Shown piece after piece: positions 1-8,600 of a stretch of 64,000 nucleotides of DNA. Within the stretch, counting starts at the first letter, position 1; the number at the start of each line of letters is the position of its first letter. The translations under genes and the position numbers were made by a program. The notes under the pieces were generated by a model that did not search any database, was not told the origin of the DNA, and worked only from the letters and a program-made list of their open reading frames with translations. This DNA is from an archaeon. Its GTDB lineage: Archaea > EX4484-52 > WAPT01. The stretch is from NCBI GenBank assembly GCA_029258795.1, contig JAPDKB010000004.1, positions 62,001 to 126,000 of the forward strand. The letters are read 5' to 3'.

Positions 1-1058
1 GGGACATCATCTCCGCTGTGGTCCTTCAAGCAGCACGGTGTTGAGTGATCTCCCGTCACAACCTTCAGGCATTTTGTGTTTTCAAGCTTAGAAAACGCAT
101 CGTCAAACTTCTCTATGAACCTCTTTTTTCCAATGGCATCGCCATCATGCCCGAAGAGATCGGTGGCTTTAACATGCAGGAAAACAAAATCGTATTTTTT
201 GAGGGCTCTTTTTGCTGCTTCAACCTTCGCACAAACATCCGTTTCCTTTGTGCCTGTAGCGCCCCTCACCTCCAGAACATTCATGCCAAGGAACCTTGCT
301 ATACCTTTGTAAAGCCCCGTCCCCGCTATACAGCAGGCTTTCAGCCCGTACCTCTCCTTGAAACTTTCAACATGTTTATGTTGAGCAGCACCCCTTATCA
401 AAATGTAATTTGCAGGGAGCAGACCCTTTCTGATGCGCTCTTTGTTCACCTCATGCCTCTCCAGAATCTCATGCACCTTTTTTACATACTCTTCCAGCAG
501 CTTTGCAAGATTCCTTGCCCCACTCTCCTTACTCACAGCCCTGATTTTTCTAGGTTTGACACCAGTCTTGTGCGGGTCATTCCCCTTCACATTTTTGCTT
601 ATGTTTTCACCTCTGACCACAAGCACAGCCCTGTGCTCCACTCCCGCCTTCAGAATGAACTTCACACCACCAATCTCCATGGTGAGGTCCTTTTCAAAAA
701 CACTCACATCCTTTATCCTCCCAGCTCTTCTATCCACAATCTTTCCGTCCTTCATCGTTGCGAAGTTGACGCGGAATGCGACATCTCCTTCCTTCAGCTT
801 GAAGTTAACACCGAGAGCTTCAGGCACCCCCCTGCCCGGATAAAACTTTTCTAATGGATGGTAGCCAAAAAGCTCGAAATGCGCCGGTCCAGATTCCACC
901 ACCACACCCGGCTCAATGGGAGTGTGGAACCCACACATCCCCTCTCTTGCAAGAAAATCCAGAAATGGTGTGGAAGCAGCTTCCAAGGGTGTCTCGCCAT
1001 AAAGCTCCTTGCAGGGCCTGTCTCCCAATCCATCCAGAATGGTGAAGAGAATTTTCAT
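1..1058 (-). CDS. apgM: 2,3-bisphosphoglycerate-independent phosphoglycerate mutase, archaeal type (partial)
   Basis: Interconverts 3- and 2-phosphoglycerate in glycolysis/gluconeogenesis in the cytoplasm. Reading the minus strand from the ATG at 1058 gives about 352 uninterrupted codons that run off the left window edge, so the C-terminus (roughly 50 residues for this family) is missing. The N-terminus starts MKILFTILDGLGDRP, the metal-binding opening of the alkaline phosphatase superfamily. ESGPAHFELFGYHP follows near residue 60, then HDGD and, at the cut end, TGDHSTPCC followed by HSGDD, which match the metal-ligand segments of the ApgM family. The upstream neighbour at 1102-1428 is on the same strand. 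The identification is secure; only the 3' end is unseen. Confidence 0.93.
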   Translation of the reverse strand, partial: MKILFTILDGLGDRPCKELYGETPLEAASTPFLDFLAREGMCGFHTPIEPGVVVESGPAHFELFGYHPLEKFYPGRGVPEALGVNFKLKEGDVAFRVNFATMKDGKIVDRRAGRIKDVSVFEKDLTMEIGGVKFILKAGVEHRAVLVVRGENISKNVKGNDPHKTGVKPRKIRAVSKESGARNLAKLLEEYVKKVHEILERHEVNKERIRKGLLPANYILIRGAAQHKHVESFKERYGLKACCIAGTGLYKGIARFLGMNVLEVRGATGTKETDVCAKVEAAKRALKKYDFVFLHVKATDLFGHDGDAIGKKRFIEKFDDAFSKLENTKCLKVVTGDHSTPCCLKDHSGDDV

Positions 1059-1101
1059 GATAAAAAAAGTTATTCTTTTTTTATATTAAGTTTTCTGTTT
1101 A

Positions 1102-1428
1102 TCAGCTACACTTACACTTTAGTGTTGCATCTCCTAATAAAACATCCTTACATGTGTCCTTTACTCCACTCACAGAACAACTAATTCCTTTGTTTTCACA
1201 TAGATTTTTACACTCACCCTTTGCTATATCGCTTGGATCTGCATTCGGACTGGTAGAACACGCTCCCAACACACAGGTTTTACATGCTTGTAGTTCCTCT
1301 TGAGGCACAGTATTTTGAAGGGGCTGCATCCCTCCACCAAAAATACCTATAAGAACCATGGCAACCACTATCAGAACTACAGCAGCTATAACCAAGGTTA
1401 GTGGTGCAGATAAAGCCCTCCTAGCCAT
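1102..1428 (-). CDS. Small membrane-anchored Cys-rich protein with pilin-like N-terminus
   Basis: 108 residues. The N-terminus is a short basic stretch (MARRALSAP) followed by about 24 hydrophobic residues. This resembles the class III signal peptide/hydrophobic helix of archaeal type IV pilin-like proteins, though the cleavage motif is not a textbook match. The exported part carries about ten cysteines, several in CxxC or CxC spacing, suggesting disulfides or metal binding outside the cell. A TATA-like tract at 1451-1460 lies about 25 bases before the ATG. It is in the same orientation as apgM but separated from it by 43 bases. I do not recognise a family; the function is unknown. Confidence 0.7.
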   Translation of the reverse strand: MARRALSAPLTLVIAAVVLIVVAMVLIGIFGGGMQPLQNTVPQEELQACKTCVLGACSTSPNADPSDIAKGECKNLCENKGISCSVSGVKDTCKDVLLGDATLKCKCS

Positions 1429-1450
1429 ACCCTTCTATTAGAGCGGAGGT

Positions 1451-1460
1451 TATATATAAA
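1451..1460. promoter_or_regulatory. TATA-like box shared by divergent units
   Basis: TATATATAAA lies between the start of the small membrane protein (minus strand, ATG at 1428) and tRNA-Pro (plus strand, from 1497). Its spacing fits a leaderless or near-leaderless start for the minus gene, and a start about 10 bases before the tRNA on the plus strand. The near-symmetric AT tract could serve both; this is inferred from sequence and spacing only. Confidence 0.5.
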
Positions 1461-1496
1461 AATTTCGTTGATAATATGATGTTGTCTTGGGTTCTT

Positions 1497-1601
1497 GGGG
1501 CCGTAGTGTAGCTTGGTTATCACTCCAGCCCGGGGCGCTGGCAACCCCGGTTCAAAAGCTAGGTTAAAGCGGTAAAGCTGAAAATCCGGGCGGCCCCACC
1601 A
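1497..1601 (+). tRNA. tRNA-Pro (GGG) with a 28-nt intron in the T loop
   Basis: The 7-bp acceptor stem GGGGCCG/CGGCCCC is at 1497-1503 and 1591-1597, followed by A and an encoded CCA (1599-1601). The anticodon stem CCAGC/GCTGG flanks a 7-nt loop with GGG at 1532-1534. Position 33 reads C instead of the usual U. The T stem CCCGG/CCGGG is separated by 35 nt instead of 7. Removing 1556-1583 restores the canonical T loop TTCAAAT. The D arm GTGTAGCTTGGTTATCAC is typical for archaeal tRNA-Pro. There is no intron at the usual 37/38 site. Confidence 0.85.
1556..1583 (+). other. tRNA intron in T loop of tRNA-Pro
   Basis: 28 nt inserted after TTCAA of the T loop. It can form a short AGCT/AGCT helix (1557-1560 with 1576-1579) next to the junctions. 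This is compatible with a relaxed bulge-helix-bulge site for the archaeal splicing endonuclease. Exact borders can slide by one or two A residues. The tRNA-Ser at 38704 has an intron at the same position with the same flanking TTCAAAAGC. Confidence 0.75.
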
Positions 1602-1604
1602 AAT

Positions 1605-1841
1605 TCAAAATCCTTTTTTCATTCCAACCTTCTCACTCTTCCATCTTTCAACATGCCCCTCCTCATCCAGCAGAAGGAGCTCAACCCCATCATCATTTAT
1701 CATCAGCTTGCAGCTTATCCTGCCGTTCGTTATCTTTATGGCTCCAGCTACGGGATGGGGTAAGAGTATCTTGTGCTTTACAACATCATAATTATCATCA
1801 AAACAGTTGGCTTCTATCAGCAAAGCTTTTCTGGCCATCAC
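1605..1841 (-). CDS. Small hypothetical protein
   Basis: 78 codons from GTG 1841; the ATG one codon later (1838), preceded by GGTGGGGTG, is the likelier start. The protein has no signal peptide, membrane segment or cysteine pattern; its alternating hydrophobic residues suggest a small beta-rich domain. It ends 3 bases from the 3' end of tRNA-Pro on the opposite strand (convergent) and follows the HerA-like gene on the same strand. The family is not recognised. The strong ribosome site and fit between neighbours argue that it is real. Confidence 0.6.
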   Translation of the reverse strand: MMARKALLIEANCFDDNYDVVKHKILLPHPVAGAIKITNGRISCKLMINDDGVELLLLDEEGHVERWKSEKVGMKKGF

Positions 1842-1931
1842 CCCACCTTTTCACCAATTTTGTTACTTATTAATAATAACACCTTAAATTTAAAAACCTT
1901 CTCAACACCCGCCACAATTCAACTTTTTGGT

Positions 1932-4025
1932 TTACAGCTCAACAGAAACGAACTTACTGGCTTTTTTCACTCCTTCCACCGTGTTCACGCGAAACAGAAT
2001 GCCCGAAACCTTCTCCTTTTTCTTAAGTTGTGCTAAGCTCTGAAGGAAAGCGTTCAAACACCTATCATCTTTAACCACAACCACATTTACCTCTTTACCC
2101 ATCTTCAGCATTTCTTCCAGCGCATCCTTGCCCGTATCAAATAAAATGAAAATCCTTCTGTTTCCCTTGGAAAACATTACAAGATGATTTGACACGTGTT
2201 CAGCTATAAACCCCCTTCTCTTCATCATTTCAACCATGTCATCCAGAGGCCTGGTATCGCATCCTTCATCACTCACATCTCCAAACATACTGATAACAGC
2301 ATCTCTCCATGCATCCTTCACAAAATATATGTGTGCATTCTGCCCGCTCACCCTCATCCCCTCAAAATCAACCACACCCAAATTTAGCATATCATCCATG
2401 AGCTTTCTGAAGGTCGTGCCCGAAATACCCATGTCCTTGTAGAGCTGTGAGGCTTTGGCCGCATCACAGTTAATGAGTTTTCTCAGCATAGCCAGCTGTC
2501 TTGCGTTCAGCTCATTTTTCAGCTTCTCAACCCGCTCATCCAAAACACCATCTCTGGATGCACCTTTTTCTTTACCCACGAGATCGTTATCCTTCTCCTC
2601 ACTCTCCTCATCTTTCTCCACACCAACCTCAACAAACTCTTTCATGGACTCCCTCACTTCCTCATCAGAAACGCTGCCCTTCTCCACGCTAACTTTTGGA
2701 AACCTGACCAAGAAGGGCTTCGTGAATTCTATCTTTCTGCAGAACACCATACCCTCTCCAATCCTCAACCTCCTCAGGAAATCCTTCTCCTCCTCGCTTG
2801 CAAGGTTGAGCATGCTCGCAGCATCATCAACATCTGAAGCTTGTTTTGTCTCAAGCCCCAGGTTCATATAAACCTGCGTTGAGGTGTTACCTAAAGCGGT
2901 GTAAGAAACGAGCGAGGGGTGCTGATCAGTATAAACTATACCCACTCCCAGCTCCCTTATCTCTCTGAAAATAACATCCGTTACGGTTTCTGTCCCGAGC
3001 TTCTTCGTTTTCTCTCTGTTCAGAATGTGATGTGCCTCCTCCACCACCATGATGCCATTTAGCTTTTCCTTCTTCCCGTTGACCAGCAACCAATCCCTGA
3101 GCCATTGAAGTATGATCTCAATGAAAAAGGTTCTGTCGTTGGAGGAGAGAGCATCAAGCTCCAGCACCGTTATGTTCGGCTGGAAGAAGAGCTCTGCAGG
3201 ATTGTAGCTGGTTTTGGGGTTGAACGCCTCTCCTATCTCTCTGAAGCAGAGGGAGTCAAGCGCTCTTTTGGCCGTTGCAGCCCAGTTTCTCTCTCTGGCT
3301 GATGCAAACTCCGCCTCGTTCGCATAAATCCAAGCCCTGATATCCTTCAGCTTTATTTCTCGTCCTTCAGCCATACTTTCCAGTTCATCGAGGGCGCGCA
3401 ACACAATGTATCTGCCACCACCCATCATCCAGTAAGCATGATCAAAGATTTCAGCAAATTCCTTGCTCCACTGGGAGAATGGAACGTTTTCTGGCGGCTT
3501 AACCGGGTTGAAGTAGAATGGCACAACGTTCCTGCCAACTGTATAGACACGCAGCTTGTCCCTAAGCTCATCAAGCCGCATCAGATCCCTGTAGTTCCTC
3601 TTGGAGAAATCGAACACAACCACAGGAATATCAAGCTTGGCAAGCTCTACCAATAAGTGCTGCACCAGGTTGGTTTTTCCGTAACCAGTTGAACCAAAAA
3701 TCCCCACATGATGAAGGAAAACCTCCGGATCAAGTTTGAAGGGGTAGAGTTTCACTCCTCCATAAACCACATCTCCGAAGTGCAGCTTTCCATTACACGC
3801 AACCTCTTTTGGAGGTGGTTCAAAAACAACCATGTCCTTCTCAGGCATTATGGAAAGCATAGCAGCTTTCACCGCATCCACCAGATCCATCAGCAAGCTT
3901 CTGGTTTTTTCATCTCCCGCAAGATAAAGCACTTCCATATCCACAACTTTATCCCTACCTATCAGAGGAGCAAGTTTCTTAACTTCCTTTAGAAACTCGT
4001 GTCTCTGTGTAACTTCCATAATCAT
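1932..4025 (-). CDS. HerA/VirB4-like DUF87 ATPase with C-terminal winged helix
   Basis: 697 residues. Walker A GSTGYGKTN is at residues 111-119, and the Walker B segment IMVVEEAHH near 325-333 is followed by an arginine-rich region and DQHPSL, the order seen in HerA-type hexameric DNA-pumping ATPases. Residues about 440-500 are acidic and low in complexity. Residues about 505-565 look like a winged helix-turn-helix, followed by a C-terminal alpha/beta domain. HerA normally works with the NurA nuclease and Mre11-Rad50 in end resection; none of these is adjacent. Its partner is instead the coiled-coil gene just upstream, which overlaps it by 4 bases (stop TGA within ATGATT). A role in DNA translocation is inferred from the family; the substrate is unknown. 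Confidence 0.85.
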   Translation of the reverse strand: MIMEVTQRHEFLKEVKKLAPLIGRDKVVDMEVLYLAGDEKTRSLLMDLVDAVKAAMLSIMPEKDMVVFEPPPKEVACNGKLHFGDVVYGGVKLYPFKLDPEVFLHHVGIFGSTGYGKTNLVQHLLVELAKLDIPVVVFDFSKRNYRDLMRLDELRDKLRVYTVGRNVVPFYFNPVKPPENVPFSQWSKEFAEIFDHAYWMMGGGRYIVLRALDELESMAEGREIKLKDIRAWIYANEAEFASARERNWAATAKRALDSLCFREIGEAFNPKTSYNPAELFFQPNITVLELDALSSNDRTFFIEIILQWLRDWLLVNGKKEKLNGIMVVEEAHHILNREKTKKLGTETVTDVIFREIRELGVGIVYTDQHPSLVSYTALGNTSTQVYMNLGLETKQASDVDDAASMLNLASEEEKDFLRRLRIGEGMVFCRKIEFTKPFLVRFPKVSVEKGSVSDEEVRESMKEFVEVGVEKDEESEEKDNDLVGKEKGASRDGVLDERVEKLKNELNARQLAMLRKLINCDAAKASQLYKDMGISGTTFRKLMDDMLNLGVVDFEGMRVSGQNAHIYFVKDAWRDAVISMFGDVSDEGCDTRPLDDMVEMMKRRGFIAEHVSNHLVMFSKGNRRIFILFDTGKDALEEMLKMGKEVNVVVVKDDRCLNAFLQSLAQLKKKEKVSGILFRVNTVEGVKKASKFVSVEL

Positions 4026-4768
4026 TCACCGCCAACTATACCCCTTATCTTGGAGAGGATGTAGTACTGCTCCTCAAGAACATTCAGCTCGTTGGTTATG
4101 GTGGTCACATCCCTCCAGTAGCTGACCTCCTCCCTCCTCAACTGCGATTTAAGTGCTGAGATATCTGCCATCACATCCCTTATGTCTTCCGGTTTGCTCA
4201 TCTTAGCCATCAAACCCTCCTTTTCCTTGATCTCCGCGTTTATGTCATTCACAATCTTTTCATGTATCTCCTTCCTTTTGGAAAGAGCATCCCTGAGGTC
4301 CTTTATCCTCTTTTCCAGAAACCTGCATCTTTCAGCTATGCTTCCAGCAACTTCCTCAACCTTCAGCTTCAGCTCTTCCAGCTCTTCTGTTGTCTCAACT
4401 TCCAGAGTGGTGGGGTGAACATGCACATCCCTTTTGACAACCTTTTCAACTTTCGGGGCTTGTTCTTTCCAAACATTGGCTGGGGAGTGCATGAACTGCT
4501 CTGAAGAAGCAATTGTCATCTCCCTATAAATTTTTTCCAAACTTTCGGAATCCTTGTATGTGTACCTATCATCATTCATGCCGCACACCAGTCCCAAGCG
4601 TCCCAACTTTAACTTCAGAACGAAATCATTTAAAAATGTTAGATACAATCTGTAATCCAACCAACCAACAACTATGTATGGACTCCGCTGAGACGCTAAG
4701 ACAAGTGTGATATTTCTACCTATCTTCTTCCCAATCTCAACCCTCTCCGTTCTCGAGGCCTTCTTCAC
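4022..4768 (-). CDS. Coiled-coil protein operonic with HerA-like ATPase
   Basis: 248 residues from a GTG start. The first 120 residues look globular (beta-rich, with ITLVLASQRSPYIVVGW). From about 125 to 240 the protein is heptad-rich and highly charged, a long antiparallel coiled coil typical of adaptor or SMC-hinge-like proteins. Its stop overlaps the start of the HerA-like ATPase gene, which suggests translational coupling and a physical partnership. The family is not recognised and no catalytic motif is visible. The gene to its other side (4827) is divergent. Confidence 0.75.
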   Translation of the reverse strand: MKKASRTERVEIGKKIGRNITLVLASQRSPYIVVGWLDYRLYLTFLNDFVLKLKLGRLGLVCGMNDDRYTYKDSESLEKIYREMTIASSEQFMHSPANVWKEQAPKVEKVVKRDVHVHPTTLEVETTEELEELKLKVEEVAGSIAERCRFLEKRIKDLRDALSKRKEIHEKIVNDINAEIKEKEGLMAKMSKPEDIRDVMADISALKSQLRREEVSYWRDVTTITNELNVLEEQYYILSKIRGIVGGE

Positions 4769-4826
4769 CTCTTGGCCATATTTGGGCTGAGAGGTGAAAG
4801 GCGAGAAACGGAAGGAGGGAGAAGGA

Positions 4827-5150
4827 ATGAAACATGCGAATGGTCCGGTGGTTGGAGTGTGTATTGAGTGTGTGAAGAAGAGGGTGGCTCAAAACGGAGG
4901 ACTTGAGCTGTGCGAAAAATGCCAGAAATATCGGGAAAAAATTGATAGAGCTATAGAAACTGGTGAACTTCTGCCAGCAAATCTTTTATGCCCATATTGC
5001 ATAGAACACAACAGGATAGGCTTGGTTAGAATCGTGGGCCCATCTGAAGCAATAAATGGCAGCTCTCCAGTTAAAATGGAGGCCGACTGCGACGGATGCG
5101 GACATACTTACGAAGTGCTCGATGGTCCTGTACCAATAACCGTGAGGTGA
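4827..5150 (+). CDS. Small zinc-ribbon protein
   Basis: 107 residues. I chose the ATG at 4827 because GGAGGGAGAAGGA precedes it at the right spacing; an in-frame start 33 bases upstream lacks a ribosome site. Three CxxC pairs are visible: CIEC near residue 11, CEKC near 28 and CPYC near 56, and a fourth CDGC near 89. This gives two probable four-cysteine zinc sites. No membrane segment is seen. It forms a two-gene unit with the next gene (6-base gap). The function is unknown; nucleic-acid or protein binding is only a guess from the zinc ribbons. Confidence 0.75.
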   Translation: MKHANGPVVGVCIECVKKRVAQNGGLELCEKCQKYREKIDRAIETGELLPANLLCPYCIEHNRIGLVRIVGPSEAINGSSPVKMEADCDGCGHTYEVLDGPVPITVR

Positions 5151-5156
5151 AGCGCC

Positions 5157-5480
5157 ATGCAGGAGACCATTGAGCACATTTTCTCAATTTTTAATGGAGG
5201 CAAGGAGCTTTTCGGAATTCCGCTAACAAGCCGTGAAAAGGGGATTCTGAAGAACTTGAAGGAAGTGCCTGAGCAGAAAGAAATCGGATTGTTGGCATAC
5301 AGCATAAAAGAGAAGTTTGGTGTGAGTGAGCACATTGCGGCTTGCGCAGCTTTCTGCATAGCCCTCAAAAAGATAGAAGTGACATCGATTCTGACGAGAA
5401 GACTTAGCAAATCAGATAGGGAGTGGGTTTCTGTTATAAAAACGGAGTACTCGCGAAAGAGGGTCAAGGGTATTCTCTGA
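5157..5480 (+). CDS. Hypothetical cytoplasmic protein
   Basis: 107 residues, mostly helical by composition, with a cluster of cysteine/alanine residues (AACAAFCIAL) in the middle. It starts 6 bases after the stop of the zinc-ribbon gene (GAGGTGAAGCGCC before the ATG), so the two are probably co-transcribed. No family is recognised. A T-rich tract and a GGAAATTTTTCCC palindrome follow the stop, likely ending the unit. Confidence 0.7.
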   Translation: MQETIEHIFSIFNGGKELFGIPLTSREKGILKNLKEVPEQKEIGLLAYSIKEKFGVSEHIAACAAFCIALKKIEVTSILTRRLSKSDREWVSVIKTEYSRKRVKGIL

Positions 5481-5507
5481 CCCTTCCTATTTTTTATTTT
5501 TCATTTT

Positions 5508-5523
5508 AGGAAATTTTTCCCAT
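5508..5523. repeat. Imperfect copy of the GGGAAATTTATCCCAT 3'-end motif
   Basis: AGGAAATTTTTCCCAT follows a T-rich tract just downstream of the 5157-5480 gene. Close or identical versions lie downstream of two other genes (24004-24019, 27959-27974), always after T-rich DNA. Confidence 0.5.
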
Positions 5524-5614
5524 TTATACTCTCAATATATTTAAATAATGAAATACCAAAAAAGAGAGAGGAGTGTGCAACATTCATAAAGATTTTTCGT
5601 GAGGGTATATAACT

Positions 5615-8600
5615 ATGGTGAGCAGAGAGCAACATTTCACTCTTGTTGTCTGGACCTCGCTCTTACTTGTTCTGCTCGCTACTCGATCGTTTGCGACGGG
5701 CTTTTTAATAGCGACTCCAGAACCCTCAACGCCGTGTTACAACCAATCTTTTTACTCAACCGCACAAAATTTAGCTTCGGAATTTAACACAACGCTGGTG
5801 GAATTTAATTGCACAAACATGTCAACACTTAAAACTGCTTTGAGCTCGTATTTTTTGAACTATACAATGCTATATGTTGTTATGCATCCCGCCAATTTGA
5901 CTCCGGATTTCCTCGATGCGCTGTACCTCTCGTTAAAAAATGTTGATGATGACCCCTACTTGGACTTCGCTTACTCCATCATAACCGGCAAGGACAACAC
6001 CACCGCGTACAACTTTTTCAAGAGGAACGCTTATGGTTTTTCATCATCCCAACTCTACATCTCCTGTCCGGCTGAAACCTGCGTTCATGAGGCCAACTAC
6101 CTCCTGTCTCTCTATCCCTCGGCCATGCACCACTTCCACCCGAATGCAACCGCATCCAACCTTCAGAACAACTTCTTCGGCGAGGGTTCAAAGCACTGGC
6201 TCTTTTTGTGTTCAAACAAATCAACAAGCTCCGAGGTGTACATGGACGGCAACTCCCAACTTTATGCGAACTCAAGCTTGAGGTGGTTCGCAACCGATGG
6301 AGGAGCACTTGAGATGGCAAACACCGTGGCATTCCTGCCAACCTCCTACTCGGCAAGAATTGCTGGCACATCCTCCAACCCCAGCGAGATAGGTGCAAAT
6401 CCAGCGGGAAGTGGCGTTTCATCCCTCTTGATGTCATTCACGAATGAGGGTTCCCTCTACTTTGGCTTGCACTCCTCCAAACCGTCTGGCTTGAATGCAA
6501 TCTTCACACCAGTGCTCAACGAGCTGTTTTCAGGAAGGGAGAGTGCTCTTGGAGCGGTTAAGCTTCTGAAGGACTATCTCATTCTGATGGAAGAAATGGA
6601 AGGTGGTGTGAACACAACTCTAATCGACTTTCTGGCCTCCAATCCGGTTATAGCGGGAAGAGACATCAGCATTGATAACGAGAAAACTAACGCACCATAC
6701 TCCTATGCCATGGACAAAGTTCAGATCAATGCAACCGTGCCCGTCTCAGCAGATATATGGTGGAACACGACCGTCAACGTGACTTTCAGCTCAGCTTCAC
6801 CTTTGGTTGAATGCAGCACTTCTGGATGCATCTTCAAACCTTCCCCATTAACTCTCTGGATGATAAACGCAAGCACTGAAAACAGCACATACAACATTAC
6901 TTTCGTTGCAGCCATACCGGGCAGAATAACACCGGAAAACAGCATTATCAATATAACCGATCTGTGGATTGAAAGCACGCCAACCACTCTTAAGGCGTTC
7001 AAGCTCGTGACCAACACAACATCATACACGCTGAGCGTCGCTGATGACGTGACCAGAAACAGAGCTATGATTGGGCATGACGAAAACTCAATAATCTTTG
7101 CCCTGCTCACCACACCCAACCAGAGCTTGAGCACACAAACAGTAAAGTTCACAGCACGGTACTACACCCGTGGAATAACAATGGATGTTGTCAGCGAGAG
7201 ATGCTCCGACAACAGAACGGAGGTGAGGATCAAGCTGTTCAACCCATTAAGCGTCTCTGTAGAGAACGTCACTTTCAATTACACTCTTCCGAGCTATGCT
7301 GTGCTGAGAGACGTTATCAACGCTTCATACGCTCTCAACGGAAACGTTGTGAACATGCGAATACCATCTTTACCTCCGGGAGAGACGTACATCACACTTA
7401 TCTATGAGTCGAGGATTTCCATGATCAACCACACATTCTCAAGACCAACTAAAACTTACAACAGGGGAGAAACGCCCGGTTTCAACATAACTTTGGATTA
7501 TAACGGAAGCGCGTCCATCAACCTCACCCTGCGGGCCATAGACGCTCTGAACACCAACTTCTGGAACTACACCGACAGTGTTTCGTTCACAAACTCGATC
7601 GAGCTCAATTACACCACAACCCAGCTCTCCGCTAACCATCCAGACGGTGTGAACACGATCATAATCGAAATCTATGACAACTCCAGCGGAAAGATCCTCA
7701 ACAACTACACCATAACATTCACATCAACATCACAGCTGAAACTGGTCTCATCCAATGGAACCATCAGCCTTAGCAAGGATGCGTACACAAACGCATCCAA
7801 GAAGTATTTTTATTTTGTTGCTGATTCAGTGTCCATAACCGGCTCGGTCAGAAACTACAACAATGGAAATGTGAGCAACGCAAGTGTGACCGCTACCATT
7901 GCCGAGATCAACGTTACGAACAGCACCCAGACAACCTCAAAGGGAGAGTACATAGTGTATTTGTCGTGGAACACATCTTATGTCGGAAGCGCCACATTGA
8001 GGGTGTGTGCAGTGGATGATTACAACAACTCCGCCTGTTACTCCCTCAGCATCAGCATAACCAGAAAGCTCAGCAATGCCTGCCCATCCTTCAACGTAAC
8101 CCCTACAGCGCATAACGAATACGTGTTCAACGATGAGGATGAGATTTTCCTTATGGTTAGCGCTGTTGATCCTGATGGAAATCCAGTTTATGGAGCGGAT
8201 GTGAAGATAGAGAATCCACAGATAAACACGCAGGGAAGCGTAACTTCCACCACAACGGACGAGGATGGTGCTGCCATCCTCAAAATCATACCGTGGATCG
8301 ATCATGGAAAAGTAACTTTAAACATAAGCGTTACAGACCCACTGAACACATCAAGAAAGATCTACCTCCAGAAGAACTTCACCATTATAGACATAAAGAG
8401 GTGGAGCTACAATGATAACAGCAAGACCATAATCTACAAGCAGGAACCCTCTCCAGCAATAGTGGACGACTATGTTACTCTTTACGGAAACATAACTCTG
8501 AACTACGGAAACACAAGCTTGATAACCTCAAGATTCATTTCGTATGTGCTGATGGCGGAGGGTTCTGATGTGACAGAAGCATCGGATTGCACCATAACTG

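Noticed and set aside
6018-6437. Minus-strand ORF of 139 codons inside the giant surface protein
   Set aside because: Basic, Arg/Ser-rich shadow of the real plus-strand frame, with no ribosome site or family features.
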